Program-made: the position numbers and the translations under genes
Shown here: one piece after another, positions 16,403 to 24,971 of the stretch
Numbering within the stretch: position 1 is the stretch's first letter
How the letters are laid out: the number at the start of each line of letters is the position of its first letter
The notes under the pieces: generated by a model
What the model was told of the DNA's origin: nothing
Databases searched by the model: none
Seen by the model: only the letters and a program-made list of their open reading frames with translations
Assembly: GCF_021206925.1 (NCBI RefSeq)
Contig: NZ_JAJPRF010000008.1
Coordinates: forward strand, 62,001 to 126,000
From: Rhodoflexus caldus
Lineage (GTDB): Bacteria > Bacteroidota > Bacteroidia > Cytophagales > Thermoflexibacteraceae
Length of the DNA: 64,000 nt
Reading direction: 5' to 3'

Positions 16403-19400
16403 ATGGCGCAAAAAATTTACGGATTAATTGTTGGTATCAATAAATACCCCACGATTAATCAACTCAGCGGGGCTGTTGCCGATGCTCAAGCCATGTATCG
16501 GTTTGTGATGGAAAAATACCGCGACCTGTCGCCCGATATCATGCTGCTGACTGATGAGCAGGCTACGCGCGCAAACATTATCAATGCCTTTCGCAACCAC
16601 TTGGCTAAAGCCGGAGCAGGCGATACGGCATTTTTTCATTTCAGCGGGCATGGTTCGCGCGAGCAAGCCCCCGAGGAGTTTAGGATATTTTTTCCGGAGG
16701 GAAAAAATGAAACGCTGGTGTGTTACGACAGTCGCTATGCGGGTGGTTTTGACTTGGCAGACAAGGAGTTAGCCGTCTTGCTCCATGAGTTAGACAAAAA
16801 ATCGCCGCATATTGTTGTTAGTTTAGATTGTTGCCATTCAGGCTCGGGAACGCGTAAATCCATTAGGCAGGTAGCAGCCCGACAAGCTGAGCGCGATGGC
16901 AATCTGCGTTCTTTGGATAGTTATCTGGATGGCTATTTCAGCGATATGCTGCATCGTGAAAATAAAATCAGCATACCGTCCTCGCGGCACATTTTACTTT
17001 CGGCTTGCCGCAATACCGAACTTGCGTGGGAACGCGTTGGTAATCAAGGAGTTTTTACTTCTACTTTGCTCGAAACGCTGGAAGTTGCGGGCACACAAAT
17101 CAGTTATGCCGAATTATTTACCAAGGTTAGTCTAAAAATTCAGAAAGACACCAATCAACATCCTCAGTTTGAGGTTTATGGCGGAGCTAATGCCTATGAT
17201 ATGTTTATGCTTGGCTCACCAATGGAGGGCATGGTAAAACTGAAAGTATTTTACGACACCCGCAAAGGCGATTGTTGGAAAATCAACAATGGGGCGCTGC
17301 AAGGGATGCCCGTAGACCATGTACAGTCCATTAATTTGCAGATTTACAATGAGAAACGTCAAGTAGTTGCCAAGGCGGAGGTATCGGCCATTAACCAGAA
17401 CGATTCAAAAATTATCCTAACAGAAGGCGAGGCAAACTTAGATAAGGTAGTTATCTATGAGGCTACTTTTACAAGTATCCCTGAACTAAAAATACCGATT
17501 TATTCGCCTGTTTTACCTGATAATTTTAACCGTGTTGTTCCTCTTGCATTGTTTAAACTCGTAAGCGAACAAGAGCAAGGTGCTTATTTTCTTGAAATTG
17601 TCAGCAGTGGCAACAAAGACCAATGCCGTATTGTACACCGTTTGTCCAATAAAATTATCACCGAAAGCAGTAATCCTGCCTATGTGCACGAGTGCCTGAT
17701 TAAAATTGCCCGCTGGGAAACGCTGCGCCGCCTTCACAATCCTACAACCAAATTGAATCCGACCGACTTGGAGATTCAATTTGACCTGCTTGCGGGTGAA
17801 TTTAGCGATGCAGGCACTCGCCTGACAGGTAATGAACTTTCCTTTAACATTCGCAAAGGGGCGGATGATAAAGATGAATTGTATTGGTACAAGTTATTTG
17901 CAGAGAACAAAACCCCACGCGATTTATACGTAGCCTTGCTTGCTATTTCGCCATTGTATGGCATTTATCATGTCAATTACAAAAAAATTCCGGCAGGTGA
18001 GCGAGCCATTATGAGTTTTGAAGACCGAAGTGATTTTTTGGCCTTCACACCGGAAGAAAAAGACGACAAAGAAAGCATTACCCTGCTTAAATTTATTGCA
18101 AGCACACAGGAAATTGATACTACGCCTCTGATTCAGAATGATTTCAGCGAAAATAAAAGCAGAAAACACGAGGCGGTGGCCAGCAAAAGTGCCGATGAGG
18201 AACTGCAAGACCGTTTTGGGCGTGCTCTGAAACGCGAAAATGCAGATAATCAGGAAGATGACTGGTTCACGCAAGACCTTACTTTGCGATTGGTTCGCGA
18301 GGAAAGTCAAATCAGTAGTCAAAAAGAAGTTGTTCTTTCCAACGGCTTGATTAAGATTAAACCCCATAAAAACTTGCAAGCAAGTATCAATTTCGGGCAG
18401 GTATACTCAGGCAGTCGCGATGCTGCGAACCGCGATACCATTTTTGCACAAACGGCGTGGGATAAAGGTTTGCCGCTGTTTAACCTGTTGGGCAAAAGCC
18501 GTGGCACACAACCTGCCGAGTTGCTGGAACTAAGTGATATTCAGGGCGATGTAAGTATGGAGCAGCCGCTGCAAATGGAAATCAGTGCGGGGCTTGGCAC
18601 AAACGAGATATTGCTGCCTATCACGTTTGACGGCGAGGATTTACTCGTAGTGGGCAGCAGCCACACCGATGCCAACGGGCAAACACAGGTTGCCATTCAT
18701 GAACTGCCCGAAGAACAGCAAAATGCCAAAAGCCGCAATGTCGGGCGGGCTATTAAGTTGTGCTTCTTCAAATTGGTACTCAATAAGGCTCCCGACGACT
18801 TGTTTTTATTGCGTTGGGTAGATTACAGCAAGGGCAAACCCGAAAGACACACCGACGGCTTAGCCGAAAAAGTAGCCAATGCTAAAAAAATTATCCTTGC
18901 TATTCACGGTATTATTGGTGATACAGAAAATATCATCACTTTTTTGCGCCCATTGGTTCAGCCGCATCAATCGAGCGGTTACGACCTTGTGCTTTCTTTT
19001 GATTATGAAAACCTGAATACGCCTATTGGGGAGATAGCTCAACATTTGAAAAAGCAACTGATGGATTTGGGTTTTGCGGAAAATGACGGCAAGGAACTGA
19101 CTATTTTGGCACATTCAATGGGTGGGCTTGTATCGCGCTACCTGATTGAGCGGGAAAATGCCGGTAAGTGGATTGATAAACTCATCATGGCGGGAACGCC
19201 CAACGGAGGTTCTCCTTTCGGCAAAGTGCCGGGCTACTTGCAATTGGTGAAAACTATTTTGACCATTGGCTTGGGTTCAGCATTTTTTGCACCTTATTTG
19301 GCATGGGCTGGCGGATTGATAGTGGCGCTTGAACGAAGCAAAGACCTGACCGTTACCCTTGCGCAAATGAAGCCCGACAGTGACTTTATGCGTGAGTTGG

Positions 19401-19687
19401 CTGCTTCAGATGACCCGCACGTATCTTACTGTGCCATTGCGGGCGATATTACGCATTACGAGCAACAATCGGATAAGGTCGTTGCGCGCATCATGGAAAA
19501 AATGTTGCTCAAATTGGGCAATGTAATGAGCGGCAAAGAAGCCAATGATATTGCCGTTAAAACAGACGATATTTTGCGCATCAATATTCATCGTCAGCCT
19601 CCGCCTGTTTTTGAAAAAGTGCCTTGTCATCACCTCAACTATTTTGAGCACGAAGCAGGTGTGGCGGCATTGATGAAAGTGCTGTAA
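16403..19687 (+). CDS. metacaspase / alpha-beta hydrolase (lipase-like) fusion protein
   Basis: A cytoplasmic 1094-residue protein without signal peptide. Residues 1-270 form a caspase p20-like (C14) domain: GLIVGINKYPTINQLSGAVADA, catalytic His83 in FHFSGHGSR and Cys144 in VVSLDCCHSGSGTR. The middle (about 275-560) is beta-rich and includes NKTPRDLYVALLAISPLYGI, like the extracatalytic domains of bacterial caspases. A charged linker (about 590-640) precedes another beta region. Residues 830-1094 are an alpha/beta hydrolase with IILAIHGIIGD, the nucleophile elbow ILAHSMGGLVSRYL (Ser905), AGTPNGGSPF and a C-terminal HHLNYFEHE that probably supplies His. It starts 31 bases after xseA. Bacterial caspases and lipases are both used as effectors in phage defence and programmed death; that role is inference, since no known defence gene adjoins. 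Confidence 0.88.
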   Translation: MAQKIYGLIVGINKYPTINQLSGAVADAQAMYRFVMEKYRDLSPDIMLLTDEQATRANIINAFRNHLAKAGAGDTAFFHFSGHGSREQAPEEFRIFFPEGKNETLVCYDSRYAGGFDLADKELAVLLHELDKKSPHIVVSLDCCHSGSGTRKSIRQVAARQAERDGNLRSLDSYLDGYFSDMLHRENKISIPSSRHILLSACRNTELAWERVGNQGVFTSTLLETLEVAGTQISYAELFTKVSLKIQKDTNQHPQFEVYGGANAYDMFMLGSPMEGMVKLKVFYDTRKGDCWKINNGALQGMPVDHVQSINLQIYNEKRQVVAKAEVSAINQNDSKIILTEGEANLDKVVIYEATFTSIPELKIPIYSPVLPDNFNRVVPLALFKLVSEQEQGAYFLEIVSSGNKDQCRIVHRLSNKIITESSNPAYVHECLIKIARWETLRRLHNPTTKLNPTDLEIQFDLLAGEFSDAGTRLTGNELSFNIRKGADDKDELYWYKLFAENKTPRDLYVALLAISPLYGIYHVNYKKIPAGERAIMSFEDRSDFLAFTPEEKDDKESITLLKFIASTQEIDTTPLIQNDFSENKSRKHEAVASKSADEELQDRFGRALKRENADNQEDDWFTQDLTLRLVREESQISSQKEVVLSNGLIKIKPHKNLQASINFGQVYSGSRDAANRDTIFAQTAWDKGLPLFNLLGKSRGTQPAELLELSDIQGDVSMEQPLQMEISAGLGTNEILLPITFDGEDLLVVGSSHTDANGQTQVAIHELPEEQQNAKSRNVGRAIKLCFFKLVLNKAPDDLFLLRWVDYSKGKPERHTDGLAEKVANAKKIILAIHGIIGDTENIITFLRPLVQPHQSSGYDLVLSFDYENLNTPIGEIAQHLKKQLMDLGFAENDGKELTILAHSMGGLVSRYLIERENAGKWIDKLIMAGTPNGGSPFGKVPGYLQLVKTILTIGLGSAFFAPYLAWAGGLIVALERSKDLTVTLAQMKPDSDFMRELAASDDPHVSYCAIAGDITHYEQQSDKVVARIMEKMLLKLGNVMSGKEANDIAVKTDDILRINIHRQPPPVFEKVPCHHLNYFEHEAGVAALMKVL

Positions 19688-19724
19688 GATATGTATAACA
19701 ACCGCATTGCATCATGCACGCTGC

Positions 19725-21065
19725 TTATGCCTGAGTGGTTTGCTTGGCGTGCTCATCAACTTCAAGCACGGTCAGGCGGTTTTTGACCAACGCAAACCAA
19801 ATTAAAGACAGCAGCATTAACCCGATAAAAATCAGGCTGATGAGCGGGTTATAATAAACGATTGCCACGGCGCACAATACCGTGAGGATGAGGGCTGTCC
19901 AAGGCAGGTAAGGGTACATCGGCACGCGGAACGGCCGATGTAGATTCGGTTCTTTTATGCGGAGCACAAGCAGGCTCGCCATGCTGAACACATACATAAC
20001 TACTGCACCCAGCACCGAAAGTGTAATAATTTGGTCTGTTTTTCCTGAAAAAATAGCGATAAATCCTACGCCGCCTCCGGCAATCAGTGCCCAATGAGGG
20101 GTTTGATGCTTGTTCAGGCGGGTAAGAAACTGCGGTAAAAACCCTTCGCGTGCCATGGCATAGATTTGTCGCGAATAGCTGATGGTATTGCAGTGAAAAG
20201 ATGCAATGAGGCCGAAAAGTCCCAATCCTGTGAAAATTTTTGACCAAACATTGTTGTGCCCCAGAGCCATGGCAAGCGTTTCGGGGAGTGGGTGATCTAT
20301 ATTAATCAGTTGCCGCCAGTCGCCTACGCCGCCGCTGAGTACCATAATTCCTATGGCAAGCAGCACCAAAGTACCAATGCTGAGCAGATAGCCCCGAGCA
20401 ATGGTTTTTTGCGGGTTTTTCACTTCTTCGGCAACCATTGCTACGCCTTCTATGGCAACAAAAAACCAAATGGCATAGGGCACGCCTGCAAATATGTGCC
20501 CCGCATTGAGCGGCTGCGGATTGTGTGCGGCAAACGAATGCCACTCAAAGTGCGGCACAATCAGCCCCATAAAAAGCAAAATTTCGCCAACGGAAAGCAG
20601 CGTAACTACCAATGAAAACTGCGCTCCTTCTTTAATCCCCAATAAATTTACGCCAATAAAAATGGCATAGGAGACGATAGCCGTTGGTACTACGGGAATT
20701 TCGGGGTGCAGAAAATGGGCATAGCTGCCCAAAGCGTAGGCAATTGCGGGTGGTGCAAGTAAAAAATCAACCAATGTGGCAAAACCTGCCAAGAAGCCGC
20801 CAAGTGGCCCGAATGCGCGTTTGGCATACGAAAAAGGGCCTCCTGCCTGCGGAATGGCCGAAGTAAGCTCGGTATAACTGAAAATGAAGCTGACATACAT
20901 CAGCGTAACCAGCAGCGTTGCCAGCAGAAACCCGATGGTTCCAGAAGCTGCCCAGCCGTAATTCCACCCGAAATATTCTCCTGAAATGACCAGCCCGACG
21001 GCAATAGCCCACAATTGCACGGTATTAATCTCTTTGCGGAGCGCCCCGCCGGGTTCTTCTTTCAT
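19725..21065 (-). CDS. APC-family amino acid permease, ethanolamine permease type
   Basis: It has 446 residues with about 12 membrane helices in the APC superfamily. The N-terminal AIAVGLVISGEYFGWNYGWAASGTIGFL and the mid-protein LFGLIASFHCNTISYSRQIYAMAREGFLP strongly resemble the ethanolamine permease subfamily, which imports ethanolamine or related amines. The amino-acid-binding unwound helix near residues 22-32 has GEYFGWN. No ethanolamine ammonia-lyase or microcompartment gene is in the window, so the substrate is uncertain. It is convergent with the caspase-lipase gene and lies between it and the second caspase. A general amino acid permease is the alternative. Confidence 0.82.
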   Translation of the reverse strand: MKEEPGGALRKEINTVQLWAIAVGLVISGEYFGWNYGWAASGTIGFLLATLLVTLMYVSFIFSYTELTSAIPQAGGPFSYAKRAFGPLGGFLAGFATLVDFLLAPPAIAYALGSYAHFLHPEIPVVPTAIVSYAIFIGVNLLGIKEGAQFSLVVTLLSVGEILLFMGLIVPHFEWHSFAAHNPQPLNAGHIFAGVPYAIWFFVAIEGVAMVAEEVKNPQKTIARGYLLSIGTLVLLAIGIMVLSGGVGDWRQLINIDHPLPETLAMALGHNNVWSKIFTGLGLFGLIASFHCNTISYSRQIYAMAREGFLPQFLTRLNKHQTPHWALIAGGGVGFIAIFSGKTDQIITLSVLGAVVMYVFSMASLLVLRIKEPNLHRPFRVPMYPYLPWTALILTVLCAVAIVYYNPLISLIFIGLMLLSLIWFALVKNRLTVLEVDEHAKQTTQA

Positions 21066-21169
21066 CTGCTGTTTACTTTGCGAGTAGTTAAAAATCTAAG
21101 CCCAATCGCTCGGCAAAAAATCTGCGATTAGTTGTTGAAATGGCGCAAAGTTACTCAAAAAACAGGTTT

Positions 21170-23014
21170 TTATTTCTTGAAATAAAAATCGCCAATCAGA
21201 GAAGAGGCTTCCCACGGCGTTTGTTCGCCCCCCGAAAGTTTGATTACGTTGATGCGTACTTGTTTGAATACGTCCTCAATTTTTAGCCCGGGCATTTGGA
21301 TAAATTTGAGCAGTTGTTCGGTGTAAAGCCCGTTGTTGCCCGAGCCGTCGGAGGCTGTTGTACCCGGAGCGGTGGCATATGCAATAAATGAGCCGACAGG
21401 TGCACTGATGGCTGCCAAGCCGTTCCCGTTTACCGAGCGGCTCCACGAGCGCTCAAAGGGATTGTTGCGGCAGGCATCCAGCACTACAATATTGACTTTG
21501 TTGCGTGCTGTCTCCATTTTGGCAAGTACCCGACCGGCTTCCACACATTCGTATTCAACGTCTTTTTCCGAAGCAATGGCGGCAGTGCAAGGAACCAAAT
21601 AGTTATTGCCGCGCACTTGCAGTCCGTGTCCGGCAAAGAAAAACAACCCGATATCGTAGTTGCTCAGGCGTGCCCCAAACTGGTCTATGGCGCGCTTCAT
21701 GTCTTCCCGACCCAGATTTTCATACTTTATCACATCAAATCCGGCATTTTTCAGGGCAATTTCCATGGCTCTTGCGTCATTGATGGGGTTTTTGAGGACA
21801 CCTGCGTTGGTGTAGTTGCTGTTGCCTATAATCAGTGCCAAACGGCGTTCTTTGGTCGTGCTGCCGCTTTGTGTGCCTGTGTTGGTGGCCGCAGGTTGGG
21901 TGTTGGTTTGCCCTGCGGATGCGTTGGTGCCCAAATATTGGTTGTTGCTCCAACGGCCGCTTTCTACTTTACCCGAAGCATAAGTATAAGTGCCTATTCC
22001 GTTGAACTTGCTGTCGGCAAATTCTCCGACATATTTATCACCATTGGCAAAGAAGAAAGAGCCTTGTCCGTGCAACTCGCCATTTTTAAATCGCCCTACG
22101 TATTTATGTCCTTCGGAGTAAACGTATGTACCGGTTCCGTTGATACAATCTCCTGATATACAGCCTGTTGTTTTTGCTTTTACTTCACCTTGAAAAACAT
22201 TGTCCAACCAGTTGCCTTGCTGTACGCGCCCGTCGTTGTAGTAATACGTGCCATATCCGTTGTACTTTCCGTTGGCAAAAGAGCCCGTGTAGCGTTCGCC
22301 TTTGGCTGTGGTGTAAGTACCTTCGCCGTGTAACAGGCTTTTTCTGAAATAGCCTGTATAACGGCTGCCATCATCAAATACATAGGTGCCATAGCCGTTG
22401 GCACAATCTCCGTAAACGCAGCCGCTTGCCGTGCTGCCGCTCATGTCTTTGGTAAATTGATTGTTGCTCCAATAGCCGTCGTCTATCTTGCCGTCTTTGT
22501 AGAGAAATGTACCACGCCCCTGATACTTGTTGCCGCTGAACATACCGATGTACATTTCCCCGTCTGCAAACATGTACAGCCCCTTACCGTCCAGTTTTTC
22601 ATACCTGAAATTGCCGATGTAGAGTGCGCCATCGTTATATATATAAACACCAAAGCCATCGGTGCAATTGCCGTAAACACAACCAACAGCATCGTTTGGC
22701 GTAGGAGTAACCAAGGTAATATCATTCCAGATACCCCGCTCAATATCACCGTTTTGGTATAAATAGATACCATATCCGTTGTAGCGACCATTGCGGAACT
22801 GCCCGAGATAGGTTTCTTTGTTGTTAAAAACAAAGATGCCGTAGCCGTTGAGTTCACCGCCTTTAAATTCTCCCAGATAAACATGCCCTTCTTTGTAGGC
22901 GTATTTGCCAAAACCATTCTGGCAGTCGCCAAATACGCAGTTTTGGGCTTTTGCAGCGAAGGCTGCAAAGGCAAGCAAAAGCAATAAAAAATAATGCAAG
23001 CGGTATTTGTTCAT
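21170..23014 (-). CDS. secreted MORN-repeat protein with C-terminal caspase domain
   Basis: The signal peptide MNKYRLHYFLLLLLAFAAFAAKAQ is followed by four homologous modules of about 85 residues, each opening with a C-x4-C motif (NCVFGDCQNGFG, GCVYGNCTDGFG, GCVYGDCANGYG, GCISGDCINGTG). Each continues as three MORN repeats (YxGxFxxGxxxGxGxYxxxDG). A Thr/Gln-rich linker (about 365-387) leads to a C14 caspase domain: RRLALIIGNSNYTNAGVLKNPINDARAM, catalytic His463 in FFFAGHG and Cys515 in IVVLDACRNNPF, both intact. The ending FKQVRINVIKLSGGEQTPWEASSLIGDFYF is usual for this bacterial caspase family. It probably acts in the periplasm or at the envelope, with MORN repeats binding lipid or protein. 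The start was placed at the signal peptide Met; an in-frame start lies 7 codons upstream. Confidence 0.9.
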   Translation of the reverse strand: MNKYRLHYFLLLLLAFAAFAAKAQNCVFGDCQNGFGKYAYKEGHVYLGEFKGGELNGYGIFVFNNKETYLGQFRNGRYNGYGIYLYQNGDIERGIWNDITLVTPTPNDAVGCVYGNCTDGFGVYIYNDGALYIGNFRYEKLDGKGLYMFADGEMYIGMFSGNKYQGRGTFLYKDGKIDDGYWSNNQFTKDMSGSTASGCVYGDCANGYGTYVFDDGSRYTGYFRKSLLHGEGTYTTAKGERYTGSFANGKYNGYGTYYYNDGRVQQGNWLDNVFQGEVKAKTTGCISGDCINGTGTYVYSEGHKYVGRFKNGELHGQGSFFFANGDKYVGEFADSKFNGIGTYTYASGKVESGRWSNNQYLGTNASAGQTNTQPAATNTGTQSGSTTKERRLALIIGNSNYTNAGVLKNPINDARAMEIALKNAGFDVIKYENLGREDMKRAIDQFGARLSNYDIGLFFFAGHGLQVRGNNYLVPCTAAIASEKDVEYECVEAGRVLAKMETARNKVNIVVLDACRNNPFERSWSRSVNGNGLAAISAPVGSFIAYATAPGTTASDGSGNNGLYTEQLLKFIQMPGLKIEDVFKQVRINVIKLSGGEQTPWEASSLIGDFYFKK

Positions 23015-23062
23015 TTGTCTTTGAAAAATGGTCAATACAAAGTTTATGCAGGTTGTATTGTT

Positions 23063-23160
23063 AAACCTGACAGGTTTCTAAAACCTTTCAGGTTTAAATA
23101 GCTGTTTTTCAGTAATTTACAAAAATCGTTTTTCGCAAATCACTTGCAATTTTGTATAAG
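23063..23160 (-). repeat. roughly 100 bp intergenic repeat, copy A (inverted orientation)
   Basis: Read on the - strand this runs TATACAAAATTGCAAG..GATTTGCGAAAAA..TTACTGAAAAACAG..TATTTAAACCTG and ends in the palindrome AACCTGAAAGGTT / AACCTGTCAGGTT. The same order of blocks is seen at 43374-43470, 50888-50960 and 62035-62132. The AACCTG..CAGGTT arms could form a hairpin. It lies between the MORN-caspase and the aldehyde dehydrogenase genes. Confidence 0.75.
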
Positions 23161-23238
23161 AGCGGATAGTGTAGCCGGCTAATTTAAAAATATTGTTCAA
23201 TCGCCGCAAATATTACATGATAAAGCCGTTGTAAAATA

Positions 23239-23276
23239 AGATGAGCTACCCCGCGCACAGTCGGGATAGCTCATTG
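23239..23276 (-). terminator. terminator of the ALDH7-type gene
   Basis: An inverted repeat of ATGAGCTACCCCG (23241-23253) and CGGGATAGCTCAT (23262-23274), 12 of 13 positions paired, with an 8-base loop. On the - strand it is followed by CTTATTTTAC, and it begins 24 bases after the stop of the dehydrogenase gene. Confidence 0.75.
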
Positions 23277-23298
23277 GTGATATTCGGATACCGTTTTT

Positions 23299-24855
23299 TT
23301 AGATATCAAATTTGATGCCTTGCGCCAGTGGCAGCGAAGAGGAGTAGTTGATGGTGTTTGTTTGACGGCGCATGTATGCTTTCCATGCATCCGAGCCCGA
23401 TTCGCGGCCGCCGCCGGTTTCTTTCTCTCCGCCAAAAGCACCGCCGATTTCAGCCCCCGAAGTGCCGATATTGACGTTGGCAATGCCGCAATCTGAACCC
23501 CATGCGCTCAGGAATGTTTCTGCCTGACGCAAATGGTCGGTGAAAATGGCAGAAGAAAGCCCCTGCTTCACACCATTCTGAATATCAATGGCATTTTGCA
23601 CATCGCCGGAGTATTTAATCAGGTACAAGATAGGCGCAAAGGTTTCTTCCTGTACCATTTCGTAATGATTTTGGGCTTCTACAATGGCAGGTGCTACATA
23701 GTTAGCGCCAATTTCAGGCAACACTTTGCCGCCAACTAACAGTTTTCCGCCTTCTGCCTGTACTTTTTCAAGCGCATGTAGGAAGTTGCGCACTGCATCG
23801 GCATCAATCAGCGGCCCTACGAGCGTGCCTGCCTCCAACGGATTGCCTATGGTCAGGTTTTGATACACACGCACCAGATGGTCGCGCACATCGTCATATA
23901 CATCCTCATGCACAATCAGGCGGCGGGTAGTAGTGCAACGCTGGCCGCAAGTGCCCACTGCGCCAAAAGCTACGGCGCGGATGGCCAAATCCAAGTGCGC
24001 ATGTTCCGTGATGATGATGGCGTTGTTGCCGCCCAGTTCCAAAATAGACTTGCCAAGGCGTGCCGCAACTGCCTGTGCCACTTTTTTACCCATTCGGGTA
24101 GAGCCTGTGGCAGAAATGAGCGGAATGCGGGTGTCGTGCGAGAGCAGCTCGCCAACTTCTGCACCGCCGATAATCAAATTGAAAATACCTTCGGGCAAGT
24201 TGTTGTCTCTCAAAACGTTGGATATAATGTGCTGGCAGGCAATGGCTGTCAGCGGGGTTTTTTCGGAAGGCTTCCAGATGCAGACATTGCCGCAAACTGC
24301 TGCAATCATAGCATTCCATGACCAAACCGCCACAGGGAAGTTGAAGGCAGAGATGATACCGACAATGCCCAGCGGATGCCATTGCTCATACATGCGATGC
24401 TCGGGGCGTTCCGAGTGCATGGTGAGGCCGTGCAACTGACGGGAAAGACCTACTGCAAAGTCGCAGATGTCAATCATTTCCTGTACTTCGCCCAAACCTT
24501 CCTGCAAAATTTTACCCATCTCGAGCGTTACTAACCTGCCCAGCGGTTCTTTGTACTCACGCAGTGCCATGCCTATTTGGCGCACAATCTCACCGCGTTT
24601 AGGTGCAGGAACTCGCTGCCATATTTTGAAGGCTTCGTGTGCTTTTTCTACAATCAGTTCATAGTCGCCCTTGTCTGCCATTTTGACAGATGCAATCAAC
24701 CGTCCGTCTATAGGTGAAAAAATATCGCGGGTTGGTGCGCCGGGTCTGCCGCCCCAGTGTAAGCCGGTGCTGTAAGCAGGGTTCAAAGGCTTAACACCCA
24801 AAATTTCAAGCAACTCGGCTGTTTGTTGGTCGTGGATTGATGTGAGCGTCTCCAT
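23299..24855 (-). CDS. amaB: aldehyde dehydrogenase, ALDH7 / alpha-aminoadipic semialdehyde dehydrogenase type
   Basis: It has 518 residues, NAD(P)+-dependent. The catalytic Cys is in GTCGQRCTTTRRLIVHE and the general-base Glu in SILELGGNNAIII. The cofactor site is SATGSTRMGKKV, and ISAFNFPVAVWSWNAMIA is the FNFP motif. The QRCTTTRR form of the active-site loop, the N-terminal LLEILGVKPLNPAYSTG and the tail FGGEKETGGGRESGSDAWKAYMRRQTNTINYS are typical of ALDH7 (antiquitin), which oxidises 2-aminoadipate 6-semialdehyde in lysine breakdown or betaine aldehyde. The class is firm; the physiological substrate is inferred. It stands alone, with its own terminator. Confidence 0.88.
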   Translation of the reverse strand: METLTSIHDQQTAELLEILGVKPLNPAYSTGLHWGGRPGAPTRDIFSPIDGRLIASVKMADKGDYELIVEKAHEAFKIWQRVPAPKRGEIVRQIGMALREYKEPLGRLVTLEMGKILQEGLGEVQEMIDICDFAVGLSRQLHGLTMHSERPEHRMYEQWHPLGIVGIISAFNFPVAVWSWNAMIAAVCGNVCIWKPSEKTPLTAIACQHIISNVLRDNNLPEGIFNLIIGGAEVGELLSHDTRIPLISATGSTRMGKKVAQAVAARLGKSILELGGNNAIIITEHAHLDLAIRAVAFGAVGTCGQRCTTTRRLIVHEDVYDDVRDHLVRVYQNLTIGNPLEAGTLVGPLIDADAVRNFLHALEKVQAEGGKLLVGGKVLPEIGANYVAPAIVEAQNHYEMVQEETFAPILYLIKYSGDVQNAIDIQNGVKQGLSSAIFTDHLRQAETFLSAWGSDCGIANVNIGTSGAEIGGAFGGEKETGGGRESGSDAWKAYMRRQTNTINYSSSLPLAQGIKFDI

Positions 24856-24914
24856 AACTTTTTATTGGAATGTCCGTAAAAATTAAGCAAAGGTAACACT
24901 GCTTTACGGCAGTT

Positions 24915-24946
24915 TTGCTACCGATTGTATAAAAACGATAACTTTG
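24915..24946 (+). promoter_or_regulatory. Bacteroidota-type promoter TTG-N21-TAACTTTG
   Basis: TTG at 24915-24917 is separated by 21 bases from TAACTTTG at 24939-24946, fitting the Bacteroidota sigma-A promoter (TTG at -33, TAnnTTTG at -7). The ATG of the TM2/DUF4178-like gene lies 25 bases downstream. Confidence 0.55.
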
Positions 24947-24971
24947 TCTTACATACTTTTTTCTGTCCTTT

